NCBI RefSeq assembly: GCF_004114935.1 | Contig: NZ_CP022221.1 | Coordinates: 5,601,001 to 5,665,000, forward strand | DNA length: 64,000 bases | Direction of reading: 5' to 3' | DNA from: Bradyrhizobium zhanjiangense | GTDB lineage: Bacteria > Pseudomonadota > Alphaproteobacteria > Rhizobiales > Xanthobacteraceae | Shown: piece after piece, positions 1 through 11,548 of the stretch | Position numbering within the stretch: the stretch's first letter is position 1 | How the letters are laid out: each line of letters begins with the position of its first letter | The notes under the pieces: model-generated | Databases searched by the model: none | Told to the model about the DNA's origin: nothing | What the model saw: only the letters and a program-made list of their open reading frames with translations | Translations under genes and position numbers: made by a program

Positions 1-61
1 GCAGAACCGCCTTGGTGGTGAACGCGTATCCTCTTTGCGAGACTAACGTCTGATTTGGATT

Positions 62-1663
62 ATGGATTCGAGGATGAACAGCGTGAATGAGTCCGGTTTT
101 GCTGCCAAGCCAACGCGTTTTTGGCAGGTCGCCATTTTGACGGCTGCGGGTGCGATCGGGACGGCAAGCCAGGCTGACGCAGCGTTTTATTATTGGACGG
201 ATTATTCCGACGGCTCCTATTACGCCCGGCAGGATCGGTATCCCGAAATACCGCGCCAGAAGCCGCAGAAGCGCGGCGCGGCGGGCAAGAAGGAGATCGT
301 CGCCGAGAAGGAAGCCGGCACCAAGCCGCAAGGCCCGCTCGTCATCGTCGTGTCGATCGACCGGCAGAAGGTGACGGTCTACGACAGCAAGGGCGTGTTC
401 GCGGAATCCCCGGTGTCGACAGGCATGAAGGGCCATTCGACGCCGATGGGTGTGTTCAGCGTCATCCAGAAGCACAAATTCCACCATTCCAACATCTATA
501 GCGGCGCCCCGATGCCGTACATGCAGCGGATCACCTGGTCCGGCGTTGCCATGCATGCCGGCGTGCTGCCGGGCTATCCGGCCTCGCATGGCTGCATCCG
601 GATGCCGATGGCGTTCGCGGTGAAGATGTGGAACTGGACCAGGATGGGCGCGCGCGTCATCGTCGCGCCCGGCCAGATGTCGCCGCAAAGCTTCTCGCAT
701 CCCCTGCTTGCTGCGGTGCGCATGCCGCCGCAGCCCGCGGCCAGCCTCGCGCCGCAGATCAATGTCGGCGACAAAGCCGATAAGGGCGCGGCACAAACCA
801 ACGTCACTGAAGCCAAGCCGCCGGTCGAGACGAAGACCGCCAGTGCAGACAGCCTGTTCGAGCTGCGCGCCTCGGTCGGCCACACCGTGATGTCGGATGT
901 GACCACCGGTAATGCGCCCGCCCGCGAGGAAGCGGCTGCGCCGACCGACAAGATCGAGACCAAGACCGCCGAGCCCGAAGAAACTGCCAAGCGCGCGAAC
1001 ACAGACGCGAAGCCCATTGAAGCCGCGGAAGCGCTCAAGGCCTCGACGGCGACCGACAACAAGCTCGACGCCGCCAAGACTGAAGCTGCCGAAACCGCGA
1101 AGAAGCCTGACGCCACGGCGTCGGCACTCGCCGCCTCGCCCGACGCGAAGAAAGACGACACCAGCGTTGCCGATCCCGCGCCGGCGGCGAAGCCGGACGC
1201 GCCGAAGCGGGCCGGCCAGATCGCCGTCTTCATCAGCCGCAAAGATTCCAAGCTTTACATGCGGCAGAACTTTGCGCCGCTGTTCGAGGTGCCCGTCACG
1301 ATCGCCGCGAGCGACCGGCCGCTCGGTACGCATGTCTTCACAGCCGAAGTCGACAAGACCGACTCCAATGCGCTGCATTGGTCGGTGGTGTCGCTGCCGG
1401 TCTCCGTCCGCGCAGCTGCGCGCGAGGACGACAGTCGCGTAACACGTCGCCAGGGCGGCGCTGCCGTGATCCCCGTTGCTGCAAAGCCGGTGGTCACGCC
1501 GAACAGCCCGGCTGAGGCCCTCGACCGCATCGCGATCCCTGCCGACACCATGGCGAAGATCAACGAGATGCTGACATCGGGTGGCTCGATCATCGTCTCC
1601 GACCAGGGCATCAACCAGGGCGAGACCGGCGAAGGCACCGATTTCATCGTCCGCTTGTACTAG
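62..1663 (+). CDS. L,D-transpeptidase (YkuD domain), exported
   Basis: Peptidoglycan-crosslinking enzyme of the ErfK/YbiS/YcfS/YnhG family, acting in the periplasm. A hydrophobic segment near residues 21-40 ending in an Ala-rich cleavage region suggests a Sec signal. The YkuD domain spans about residues 95-200 and carries the SHGCIRM motif with catalytic Cys178. After it comes a long Ala/Lys/Glu/Pro-rich low-complexity linker (about 215-380), then a segment from about 386 (VFISRKDSKLYMRQNF) that resembles the first half of a YkuD domain but lacks the catalytic His/Cys motif. At 533 aa it is much longer than single-domain members. An alternative ATG at 74 is possible. Monocistronic. Confidence 0.92.
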   Translation: MDSRMNSVNESGFAAKPTRFWQVAILTAAGAIGTASQADAAFYYWTDYSDGSYYARQDRYPEIPRQKPQKRGAAGKKEIVAEKEAGTKPQGPLVIVVSIDRQKVTVYDSKGVFAESPVSTGMKGHSTPMGVFSVIQKHKFHHSNIYSGAPMPYMQRITWSGVAMHAGVLPGYPASHGCIRMPMAFAVKMWNWTRMGARVIVAPGQMSPQSFSHPLLAAVRMPPQPAASLAPQINVGDKADKGAAQTNVTEAKPPVETKTASADSLFELRASVGHTVMSDVTTGNAPAREEAAAPTDKIETKTAEPEETAKRANTDAKPIEAAEALKASTATDNKLDAAKTEAAETAKKPDATASALAASPDAKKDDTSVADPAPAAKPDAPKRAGQIAVFISRKDSKLYMRQNFAPLFEVPVTIAASDRPLGTHVFTAEVDKTDSNALHWSVVSLPVSVRAAAREDDSRVTRRQGGAAVIPVAAKPVVTPNSPAEALDRIAIPADTMAKINEMLTSGGSIIVSDQGINQGETGEGTDFIVRLY

Positions 1664-1754
1664 CGCTCCGCACCGTGTCCGATAACGCGGTGTTGAGCGG
1701 CCCGGTCGTTCCGGCGGAGTAACATGAGCCCCGGATCATTTCGGGGGACGCCGC

Positions 1755-2324
1755 ATGATGAACCGCAGGACCATGCTCGCCGCGGCCCTTGCGGGCGCCA
1801 TCGCGCCACCGACGCGCGCGTTTGCCGACGGCGGCATGAGCCGGATCTCGGCCTATGCCTTCTCCTTCCCCGCATTGTCCGGCGACGACATCCGCCTTGC
1901 CGCGTTCACGGGCAAACCGCTGCTGGTGGTGAACACCGCCTCGCTCTGTGGCTACACCCCGCAATATGCCGGCCTGCAAGAACTATGGGGCGAGTTTCGC
2001 GAGCGCGGGCTCACCGTGATCGGCGTGCCCTCCAACGATTTCGGCGGCCAGGAGCCCGGCGGTGCCAGCGAAATCTCCGATACGGCGCACCACCAATACG
2101 GCGTTACCTTCCCGGTGACGGCCAAGGCCGTGGTGGTCGGCGCGAAGGCTCATCCATTCTACAAATGGGCTGCCGACGCGCGGCCGAGGGAGGTTCCGAA
2201 GTGGAACTTCCACAAATATCTGATCGGCCGTGACGGCTACATCGCCGAGGTCTTTCCGTCCGCGGTGGCGCCGACCGATACGCGGGTCAAAACGGCCATT
2301 GCCAAGGCGCTGGCCGATAGTTGA
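1755..2324 (+). CDS. Glutathione peroxidase family protein, exported
   Basis: Thiol peroxidase of the GPx family, 189 aa, expected to reduce hydroperoxides. The N-terminus has a twin-arginine-like signal (NRRTML followed by an Ala-rich stretch ending near AFADG), so it probably acts outside the cytoplasm. The family motif appears as SLCGYTPQY with a Cys peroxidatic residue instead of selenocysteine, followed by GVPSNDFGGQEPG and the KWNFHKYLIG block, all in the expected order. A second ATG immediately follows the first. It is followed by an unrelated exported deacetylase, so it is probably its own transcription unit. Confidence 0.93.
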   Translation: MMNRRTMLAAALAGAIAPPTRAFADGGMSRISAYAFSFPALSGDDIRLAAFTGKPLLVVNTASLCGYTPQYAGLQELWGEFRERGLTVIGVPSNDFGGQEPGGASEISDTAHHQYGVTFPVTAKAVVVGAKAHPFYKWAADARPREVPKWNFHKYLIGRDGYIAEVFPSAVAPTDTRVKTAIAKALADS

Positions 2325-2487
2325 TGCGGCGCGGCCGATCCGGTTGGGCACAATTGTGGCGTGGCACCAAACAGCCGTTGCAATGGCGAGGGCCCACCAT
2401 CTAGGCTAGGATCGTTTGGGGCAGGACGGTTTTGCCGCAGGCGAAAAGCCGCGGCGGAACAACGGGATCAATCTCGAGGACAACACC

Positions 2488-3498
2488 ATGCGCGTGGCGG
2501 CAGGACTGATTTTAGCAAGCGCGATGTCTTTGGCCATGACGGGTGCGGCATGGTCGCAGACCGCGGCAAAACCCGCAGCAAGCACACAAGCCGCACCAGC
2601 GGCGACACCGGCCGCTTCAGCGCCGGCGGCCGCTCCCGCAGTGGCTGCCGCACCAGCGGGCTTCGTCAACCCGCCGCCACCGAAACAGGCGCCGCAGCCG
2701 GCGCGCGCAGCCTGCAACACGCCGGGCGCGCTCGGCGTCGCCCGCACCGTCGAGATCGACACCACCGGCGGCCCCGGCTTCGGCTTCGAGCATTTCAAGG
2801 AGCTCGACTTCCTGCGCGATCACGAGGTGGTGCTGACCTTCGACGATGGCCCCTGGCCCAAGAACACACCTGCGGTGCTGAAAGCGCTCGCCGACGAGTG
2901 CACCACCGGCATCTTCTTCTCCATCGGCAAGCACGCGACCTACGAGCCGGAGATCCTGAAGCAGGTCTATGCGGCCGGTCATACGATCGGCGCGCACACC
3001 TGGTCGCACGCCAACCTCAACAACAAGAAGCTCACGGAAGCGCAGCGCAAGGATGAGATCGAGAAGGGCTTCAGCGCCGTGAAATGGGCGCTCGGCGGCA
3101 TCTCGCCGTCGCCGTTCTTCCGCTTCCCGGCGCTTCAGCATCCGCCGGAGATGGTCACCTATCTCGGCAACCGCAACGTCGGGATCTTCTCCTGCGACAT
3201 CGACTCCTTCGACTTCAAGGCCTCCAAGCCGGAGAAGGTGATCGAGACCGTGATGAAGAAGCTCGAGACCAAGGGCAAGGGCATCATCCTGATGCACGAC
3301 TTTCAGAAGCACACCGCCGAAGCCCTACCCGAATTGCTCAAGCGTCTGAAGGCCGGCGGCTACAAGGTGGTGGCGATGCGCGCAAAATTCCCGGCGTCGA
3401 CGCTGCCCGAATACGACCAGGAGCTGCTCAAGAGCATCAAGCTGCCGACGGTAAGCCAGCGCCCGGTCAATTCCGTTGTGACGACCGTTTCCGAATAG
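2488..3498 (+). CDS. Polysaccharide deacetylase (NodB-like), exported
   Basis: Carbohydrate esterase family 4 deacetylase, 336 aa, probably acting on N-acetylated cell-envelope polysaccharide. The ATG at 2488 is chosen because it starts directly at a clean signal peptide (MRVAAGLILASAMSLAMTG, cleavage near AWSQ); the upstream in-frame ATG at 2416 gives an implausible leader. An Ala/Pro-rich spacer (about 25-75) precedes the catalytic domain, which shows the metal site TFDDGPWPKN, then GAHTWSHANL and RFPALQHP. The substrate cannot be told from sequence; the neighbours give no nod or exopolysaccharide context. Confidence 0.93.
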   Translation: MRVAAGLILASAMSLAMTGAAWSQTAAKPAASTQAAPAATPAASAPAAAPAVAAAPAGFVNPPPPKQAPQPARAACNTPGALGVARTVEIDTTGGPGFGFEHFKELDFLRDHEVVLTFDDGPWPKNTPAVLKALADECTTGIFFSIGKHATYEPEILKQVYAAGHTIGAHTWSHANLNNKKLTEAQRKDEIEKGFSAVKWALGGISPSPFFRFPALQHPPEMVTYLGNRNVGIFSCDIDSFDFKASKPEKVIETVMKKLETKGKGIILMHDFQKHTAEALPELLKRLKAGGYKVVAMRAKFPASTLPEYDQELLKSIKLPTVSQRPVNSVVTTVSE

Positions 3499-3505
3499 AA
3501 GGCAA

Positions 3506-4057
3506 TTGTCTTTCCGGTTCGAAGGCTACGTCATCGTCTCGGCGGACGGCATGCTCGCCGACGCGGCGCACGTCATGCCGGACAGTCTGAAGTTCGACGG
3601 CGACAAGCTGTTCTTTGAGCAGGCGCTCGATCGCGCCGCGCTGATCGTGCACGGCCGCAATTCGCACGAGCACCAGCCGAATTCGCCGAAGCGCAAGCGG
3701 CTGATCCTGACCCGCAAGATCAAGGCGTTGACCGTCGATCCTGAAATGCCGAACGCGACATTGTGGAATCCGGATCACGCGCGCTTCGAAGAGGCCTGCG
3801 CCTTTGCCGACGTCGCCTCCGGCATGGTCGCCGTCATCGGCGGCCCCGTGGTCTTCGACATGTTCATGGACCGCTACGACACGTTCTGGCTGTCGGAGGC
3901 GCCGCACGTTCGACTGCCCGGCGGCGAGGGCTGTTTTGTCGGCGTGCCCCAGCGGACCCCGCACGAGGTGCTCGCCTCGCACGGGATGAAGCCAGGGGCG
4001 CCGTACCTGCTCGACGCGGCGCATGAGGTGACTGTGACCCCGTGGCGCAGGACGTAG
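3506..4057 (+). CDS. Dihydrofolate reductase-like / RibD C-terminal-like protein
   Basis: A 183-aa protein with the general pattern of the DHFR/RibD-C fold: an N-terminal strand YVIVSADGMLAD, a middle HGRNSHEH turn, and the glycine-rich VIGGPVVFDMF segment near residue 110, typical of the NADPH-binding part of this superfamily. The start is TTG at 3506, seven bases after the stop of the deacetylase gene, with a purine-rich AGAAGG just upstream, so it may be translationally coupled. Actual substrate is unknown; it is shorter and more divergent than true folA or ribD. Confidence 0.75.
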   Translation: MSFRFEGYVIVSADGMLADAAHVMPDSLKFDGDKLFFEQALDRAALIVHGRNSHEHQPNSPKRKRLILTRKIKALTVDPEMPNATLWNPDHARFEEACAFADVASGMVAVIGGPVVFDMFMDRYDTFWLSEAPHVRLPGGEGCFVGVPQRTPHEVLASHGMKPGAPYLLDAAHEVTVTPWRRT

Positions 4058-4059
4058 CG

Positions 4060-4512
4060 CTACACGTCGCCGTAGGCCGCCTCCGCCGGGCGCGTGGTGC
4101 GGCCGTAGCCGATGATCATGCACAGCGCGCCGATGATCGACAGATTCTTCAGCGCGTCGACCACCATCTTGGCGTTGTCGGGCGGCGCCTGGTTCCAGAA
4201 GTCATCGAACAGCACGGTCGCGACCGCGACGTAGATGATCAGCAGCATCGCGAACAATCGCGCGCCGAAATTCAGCGCGATCATCAGTCCGGCGATGATC
4301 TCGAGCCCGCCGACGGCGATCGCCAGGAGTTGCGGCGTGGTCATGGCAGTCGCCGTCTCGAGCTGCTTGGCGTAAGGCGCGACGACGTCGGGCACCACGA
4401 GCTTGGTGGCGATGAAGTCGGCGGTCGCCTGGATGGCAAAGAGCTTGGTCGCGCCCGTGTAGATGAACAGCACGGCGAACAGGATTCGCCCGAAAGTCAC
4501 GAACGCTGGCAT
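4060..4512 (-). CDS. DoxX family membrane protein
   Basis: Small integral membrane protein of 150 aa with four predicted hydrophobic helices (around residues 5-25, 60-85, 85-105 and 125-145), the DoxX/SURF4-like layout. The N-terminus matches the family pattern RILFAVLFIYTGATKL. Members are linked to quinone or redox-related processes and oxidative stress, but the reaction is not settled. It is convergent with the reductase-like gene, whose stop is only 2 bases away. The 301-base gap upstream holds a large palindromic repeat. Confidence 0.87.
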   Translation of the reverse strand: MPAFVTFGRILFAVLFIYTGATKLFAIQATADFIATKLVVPDVVAPYAKQLETATAMTTPQLLAIAVGGLEIIAGLMIALNFGARLFAMLLIIYVAVATVLFDDFWNQAPPDNAKMVVDALKNLSIIGALCMIIGYGRTTRPAEAAYGDV

Positions 4513-4655
4513 GATCGGCCTCTTGGCTCAGGCTTTTTGAAATCGGCGTCTTGACGCGAGTGCCGGGCGATTATGAAGAGTCGTGCGACGGTTTACAAAC
4601 GGGGAAATCGCAAACCGTTTTGAAAAGATTGAAGCGCGGATGCGCCGGAGGTCTG

Positions 4656-4806
4656 CTCCCTCGCCCCGCTTGCGGGGAGAGGGTTGGGGTGAGGGGGAGC
4701 CTCTGCGGGGACGGTGAGAGTTGGACTCGCGGAAAGTCCCCCTCACCCGGATCGCATCTGTCGATGCGATCCGGCCTCTCCCCGCAAGCGGGGAGAGGCG
4801 AAGAGA
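4656..4806. repeat. Long palindromic dispersed repeat element
   Basis: A nested inverted repeat of about 150 bp in the 301-base gap between maeB and the doxX-like gene. The outer arms each contain a GC palindrome: CCCCGCTTGCGGGG at the left end and CCCCGCAAGCGGGG at the right end. They continue as GTGAGGGGGA on the left and TCCCCCTCAC on the right. Inside the right half is a separate perfect stem, GGATCGCATC/GATGCGATCC (4749-4758 with 4763-4772). A half-copy occurs at 9515-9580. It looks like a REP/BIME-type element; no gene was seen in the rest of the gap. Confidence 0.85.
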
Positions 4807-4813
4807 TCGCGCC

Positions 4814-7126
<2,313 letters not shown>

Positions 7127-7373
7127 GCGGTGTCTCGCCTCGCGTTACCGGCCTCAAAATGTCTGAACCGGAGCGGCCGCCCGAGCGGACGGTATTTCCG
7201 GGCCGTGGAAACGGGATGAAGCACGGCAGCCGCCCCGGTGGCAACATCCGATTGCGACCCCATCAACAGGACGCGTGGTCAAATACTTGAAAACCATAGC
7301 TTTCCCTGGACCACCCGGCGTTTCGCGAATATGCCAGGTTGCACGGTGCAAAACGAGCAACTGGAGCAAGGGA

Positions 7374-9467
7374 ATGAAGCGAATCCTGATCGGCCTGATC
7401 GTGGCAGCCGTGCTCGGAGCGGGCGGATGGTTCGGCCTCAATCTCTATGCCCAGCATCGCGCCACCGCGGAGGTCGAGGCGGCGTTCGAAAGGATCCGTT
7501 CGAGCGGCGGCAAGGCGAGCCATGGCAAGATTGATTTCGATCTGCCCACTCGCACGGTGACGATCGAGGACATCGCGATCGCTCCTGGCGAGCAGGCGCA
7601 GATCAAGATCGCCGGCATCAAAGGCACCGACGTCCGCCTGATCGACGATATCAGGTTCTCGGCCGACAGCATCGACGTCACGGGTTTCGAAGTCGCACTG
7701 AACCCGGTCGGCCCCACGAAGCTGAAGGCGTCCTACAAGATCCCGCAACTCGCCCTGCGCGACTATGCCGGCCCCCTGCACGCTGGGAATGTGCCGACAG
7801 GCGGCTCCCTGATCGACATCTATCGCTATGTGCTCGATCAGTACGCAAGCGTCACGGCATCGTCAGTCACGGCTCCGACGCTGACGATGAGCTTCGATGC
7901 GAGCGGCAGCGCCGCCGGCAGCGGCGAGGTCGCCTATTCCGGTCTGGCCATCCAGCATCTCAAGCACGGCAAGATCGATGCAATGAGGGCGGACCGGGCC
8001 GTCTTCACCATCGACGTGCCGCAGCCGGGCAAGCAGGACAAGCTGACCGGCGATCTCTCCAACATCATCGTCAACGATTTCGACGCGACCGCGATCGCCG
8101 CGGCGCTCGATCCGCAGAAGGCCGGCGATGCCAGCTACCACCGCGTCTACCGGCAGATGTCGGCCGGCCCCTATGTGCTCAAATCAACCCAGGGCATGCG
8201 GATCGACATCGACGGGATCACCTTCGAGGACATCGCGGTGCAGCCGTCAAAATTCCGGCCGGCCGAGATCGTTGCGCTCATGCCGACGGATCGGTCGGTC
8301 CTCCCGACACAAGCGCAATCGCGCGAGATGATGGGGAAGTTCGCCGGGTTCTATGAGGGCCTTCGCATCGGCAAGATCGAGGTCGGCAAGACCTCGATGG
8401 GCACGCCGCAAGGGACGGCCAGGATCAACGCCGTCAGATACCGCGAGGGCGAGTTCGCGGTCGAAGGCATCGATACGCCGTCCCCACAGGGGCAGTTCAA
8501 GATGGAGCGCTTCGCGTCGAAATCGTTCAGCGCGGCAAACCTGATGCGCTGGGCGGCAGGCCTCAGCGGTCACGGGCAGGCGCCCTCGCCCGATCAGTTG
8601 CTGGGCCTGTTCCGCGTGCTCGAAGGCGCCGAGATCAAGGGCGTGGTGGCGCCCTATAAGAACACGCGCCAGTTCGTCACCATCGACACGGTCAGCCTGA
8701 ACTGGGGCCAGCTTGTCGGATCGATCCCGAGCAAGGCCAGCCTGGTCGTGAAAATGGTCACCCCGACCGATCCCGCCAATCCGGCGCAGCGGCCGCTGGT
8801 CATGGCGGGCGTCGACAAGCTCGCGATCGACCTCGATCTCGGCGCCGCCTGGACGGAGTCGTCAGGCGCATTCGCTCTGATGCCGGCCACGATCGATCTC
8901 GGCAACCTCGCCAAAGCGCAGGCCCGCTTCGCACTCGCCAATGTGCCGCGCGGCCTCTTCACGACTGATCCGGCGCAGGCGATGGGTCAGGCGGCGCAGG
9001 TGGAGGCCGGTGCGTTCGAACTCTCGCTGCGCGACAGCGGCGTCGTCGATCTCGTCGTCGCGCAGTTCTCACGCATGCAGAATGTCAGCCGCGACGCCGC
9101 GCGCCGCGCCATCGTCGAGATGATCAGGGCGCAAGGCGAGAAGATCGCGGCGTCCAATGCCGACGTTAGAATGGCGGTCGATGCGCTCGCCGGCTTCGTC
9201 GAGACATCCGGGCAGACGCTGACCGTCAAGCTGACGCCCCGCGCCAAGCTGCCGCTGATGCAATTGATGCAGCTCTCGCAAAGCGATCCGGAGAGCGCGC
9301 TGGCGCAGTTCAGGATCGAGGCGTCGACAGGGGTTGTAGGGCTTATCGCTGCGAATGAGATGACAGCTGACCTGGCGAAAATCCCTTCCCGTCATTGCGA
9401 GCGAAGCGAAGCAATCCAGGCTGCCTCCGCGGAAAGATTCTGGATTGCTTCGCTTCGCTCGCAATGA
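7374..9467 (+). CDS. Large membrane-anchored envelope protein, function unknown
   Basis: A 697-aa protein. The ATG at 7374 is preferred over the upstream one at 7275 because it follows GGAG and begins with a signal-anchor (MKRILIGLIVAAVLGAGGW). The remainder alternates beta-rich blocks (TRTVTIEDIAIAPG, IDIDGITFEDIAVQP, IGKIEVGKTSMGTP), giving a repetitive appearance somewhat like AsmA or DUF945 periplasmic proteins; this resemblance is only by eye. The last 26 or so codons are translated from a perfect inverted repeat (9390-9469), and the stop lies inside the right arm, so the native C-terminus was probably replaced. No recognised catalytic motif. Confidence 0.8.
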   Translation: MKRILIGLIVAAVLGAGGWFGLNLYAQHRATAEVEAAFERIRSSGGKASHGKIDFDLPTRTVTIEDIAIAPGEQAQIKIAGIKGTDVRLIDDIRFSADSIDVTGFEVALNPVGPTKLKASYKIPQLALRDYAGPLHAGNVPTGGSLIDIYRYVLDQYASVTASSVTAPTLTMSFDASGSAAGSGEVAYSGLAIQHLKHGKIDAMRADRAVFTIDVPQPGKQDKLTGDLSNIIVNDFDATAIAAALDPQKAGDASYHRVYRQMSAGPYVLKSTQGMRIDIDGITFEDIAVQPSKFRPAEIVALMPTDRSVLPTQAQSREMMGKFAGFYEGLRIGKIEVGKTSMGTPQGTARINAVRYREGEFAVEGIDTPSPQGQFKMERFASKSFSAANLMRWAAGLSGHGQAPSPDQLLGLFRVLEGAEIKGVVAPYKNTRQFVTIDTVSLNWGQLVGSIPSKASLVVKMVTPTDPANPAQRPLVMAGVDKLAIDLDLGAAWTESSGAFALMPATIDLGNLAKAQARFALANVPRGLFTTDPAQAMGQAAQVEAGAFELSLRDSGVVDLVVAQFSRMQNVSRDAARRAIVEMIRAQGEKIAASNADVRMAVDALAGFVETSGQTLTVKLTPRAKLPLMQLMQLSQSDPESALAQFRIEASTGVVGLIAANEMTADLAKIPSRHCERSEAIQAASAERFWIASLRSQ

Positions 9468-9469
9468 CG
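9390..9469. repeat. 80-bp perfect hairpin repeat overlapping the end of a gene
   Basis: Two 30-base arms (9390-9419 and 9440-9469) are exact reverse complements around a 20-base loop. The arms contain CATTGCGAGCGAAGCGAAGC and its complement. From memory this is a common intergenic palindrome in Bradyrhizobium. Here it lies across the 3' end of the coding sequence at 7374, encoding its final residues (HCERSEAIQ and WIASLRSQ) and supplying the TGA stop at 9465-9467. The structure could also act as a transcription terminator. Confidence 0.95.
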
Positions 9470-9514
9470 GGTGGAGAGAGCGGACCCAAGATCAGCAGAT
9501 CGAATCGCGGAGAG

Positions 9515-9580
9515 TACCCTCTCACCCGCCTCGCATCTTCGATGTGACGCGGCCTCTCCCCGCGTGCGGGGAGAGGCGAA
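9515..9580. repeat. Half-copy of the GC palindromic repeat
   Basis: Related to the right half of the element at 4656-4806: it has CCTCTCACCC, then GCGGCCTCTCCCCGC, then a CCCCGCGTGCGGGG palindrome and GAGAGGCGAA. It lies immediately after the 80-bp hairpin and just before the end of aspS, so two repeat families are stacked in a 121-base gap. Confidence 0.8.
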
Positions 9581-9587
9581 TAGCCAC

Positions 9588-11360
9588 TCACTTCTGCGGC
9601 AGGTTCACCCGCACGTGCAGCTCGCGGAGCTGCTTGGTGGTGGCTTCCGACGGCGCGCCCATCAGGAGGTCCATGGCCTGCTGGTTCATCGGGAACAGCG
9701 AGATCTCGCGCAAATTCGTGGTGCCGCACAGCAGCATCACGATGCGGTCGACACCCGCGGCCATGCCGCCATGCGGCGGGGCGCCGTACTGGAAGGCGCG
9801 GTACATGCCGCCGAAGCGGTCGACCACTTCCTGCTCACCATAGCCGGCGATCTCGAACGCCTTCACCATCGCTTCCGGCACGTGGTTGCGGATGCCGCCC
9901 GAGGCGATCTCGTAGCCGTTGCAGGTGATGTCGTACTGGAACGCCTTGATGGTCAGCGGATCCTGTCCCTTTAGCGCCTCGAGGCCGCCCTGCGGCATCG
10001 AGAACGGGTTGTGCGAGAAGTCGACCTTCTTATCGTCCTCGTTGTACTCGTACATCGGGAAGTCGACGACCCAGGCGAGCTCGAACCGCTCCTTGTCGGT
10101 GAGGTTCAACTCCTCGCCGACCTTGTTGCGGGCCAAACCGGAGAACTTCCAGAACTTGTCGGGATCGCCGGCGACGAAGAAGGCGGCATCGCCCTCCTTC
10201 ACGCCGAGCTGCGCGCGGATCGCGGCAGTGCGCTCAGGCCCGATGTTGTTCGCGAGCGGACCGGCACCCTCGCCGCCCTCACGCCACATGATGTAGCCGA
10301 GGCCGGGCTGGCCCTCTCCTTGCGCCCATGAGTTCATGCGGTCGCAGAACGCGCGGCTGCCGCCGCCCGGCGCCGGGATCGCCCAGACCTGCTTCTTGGG
10401 GTCTTCGAGCATGCGCGCAAAGACCTTGAAGCCGGAGCCGCGGAAATGCTCGGAGACGTCCTGCATCTCGATGGGATTGCGCAGGTCCGGCTTGTCGCTG
10501 CCGTATTTGCGCAGTGCCTCGGCGAAGGGAATCCGGCGCCAGCCCTTCGTCACCGGCTTTCCTCTCGCGAACTCCTCGAACACGCCGGTGATGACAGGCT
10601 CCATCGCCGCGAAGACGTCTTCCTGCGTGACAAAGCTCATCTCGACGTCGAGCTGATAGAACTCGCCGGGCAGACGGTCAGCGCGCGGATCCTCGTCGCG
10701 GAAGCACGGCGCGATCTGGAAATAGCGATCGAAGCCCGACATCATCAGCAGCTGCTTGTACTGCTGCGGTGCCTGCGGCAGCGCGTAGAATTTACCGGGA
10801 TGGATGCGCGAGGGCACCAGGAAATCGCGCGCGCCTTCCGGCGAGGACGCGGTCAGGATCGGGGTGTTGAACTCGAAGAAGCCCTGCCCCTCCATGCGCC
10901 TGCGCATCGACTTGATAATTTCGATGCGGGTCATGATGTTCTGATGCAGCTTCTCGCGGCGCAGGTCGAGGAAGCGGTACTTCAGGCGGATGTCTTCGGG
11001 ATATTCCTGGTCGCCGAACACCGGCAGCGGCAGGTCGCCGGCCGGACCCAGCACCTCGATCTCGCTGACATAGATCTCGACCTTGCCGGTCGGCAGATCG
11101 TCATTGTCGGTGCCTTCGGGGCGACGCCGGGCCTTGCCGTCCATCCGCACCACGAATTCCGAGCGCAGCTTCTCGGCCAGCGAGAAAGCCGGCGAGTCCG
11201 GGTCGACCACGCACTGGGTCAGGCCGTAATGGTCGCGCAGATCGATGAACAGCACGCCGCCATGGTCGCGAACGCGATGGACCCAGCCCGAGAGGCGAAC
11301 CGTCTCGCCGATGTTGCTCTCGCGGAGCGCGCCGCATGTATGTGACCGGTAGCGATGCAT
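9588..11360 (-). CDS. aspS: Aspartyl-tRNA synthetase
   Basis: Charges tRNA-Asp with aspartate in the cytoplasm. The 590-aa length is normal for the bacterial-type enzyme with an OB-fold anticodon domain (residues 1-110), class II catalytic core and an inserted GAD domain (about 290-420). Visible motifs include [13 protein letters not shown] motif 1 region, [16 protein letters not shown] (motif 2) and [13 protein letters not shown] (motif 3). Whether it is discriminating (Asp only) or also charges tRNA-Asn cannot be told without gatCAB/asnS context outside the window. The start ATG at 11360 gives the typical [11 protein letters not shown]-terminus. Confidence 0.98.
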   Translation of the reverse strand: MHRYRSHTCGALRESNIGETVRLSGWVHRVRDHGGVLFIDLRDHYGLTQCVVDPDSPAFSLAEKLRSEFVVRMDGKARRRPEGTDNDDLPTGKVEIYVSEIEVLGPAGDLPLPVFGDQEYPEDIRLKYRFLDLRREKLHQNIMTRIEIIKSMRRRMEGQGFFEFNTPILTASSPEGARDFLVPSRIHPGKFYALPQAPQQYKQLLMMSGFDRYFQIAPCFRDEDPRADRLPGEFYQLDVEMSFVTQEDVFAAMEPVITGVFEEFARGKPVTKGWRRIPFAEALRKYGSDKPDLRNPIEMQDVSEHFRGSGFKVFARMLEDPKKQVWAIPAPGGGSRAFCDRMNSWAQGEGQPGLGYIMWREGGEGAGPLANNIGPERTAAIRAQLGVKEGDAAFFVAGDPDKFWKFSGLARNKVGEELNLTDKERFELAWVVDFPMYEYNEDDKKVDFSHNPFSMPQGGLEALKGQDPLTIKAFQYDITCNGYEIASGGIRNHVPEAMVKAFEIAGYGEQEVVDRFGGMYRAFQYGAPPHGGMAAGVDRIVMLLCGTTNLREISLFPMNQQAMDLLMGAPSEATTKQLRELHVRVNLPQK

Positions 11361-11548
11361 GGTCGTCCCAAAATCAATGTCGGAGGAAGCGAATCGGACG
11401 GCCTGTAACGGCCGGTCCGAAGTTGCGGCAGGGTTTACCCGACGAGGCCCAAGGCGGCAACCAAGGGAACGCGCTGTTTTGGGCCAGATGCGTCCATTTT
11501 CAAGGGCCGAGCCTTTGCCATCACGCGTTCCAGCCCTATCTTGAGGCC

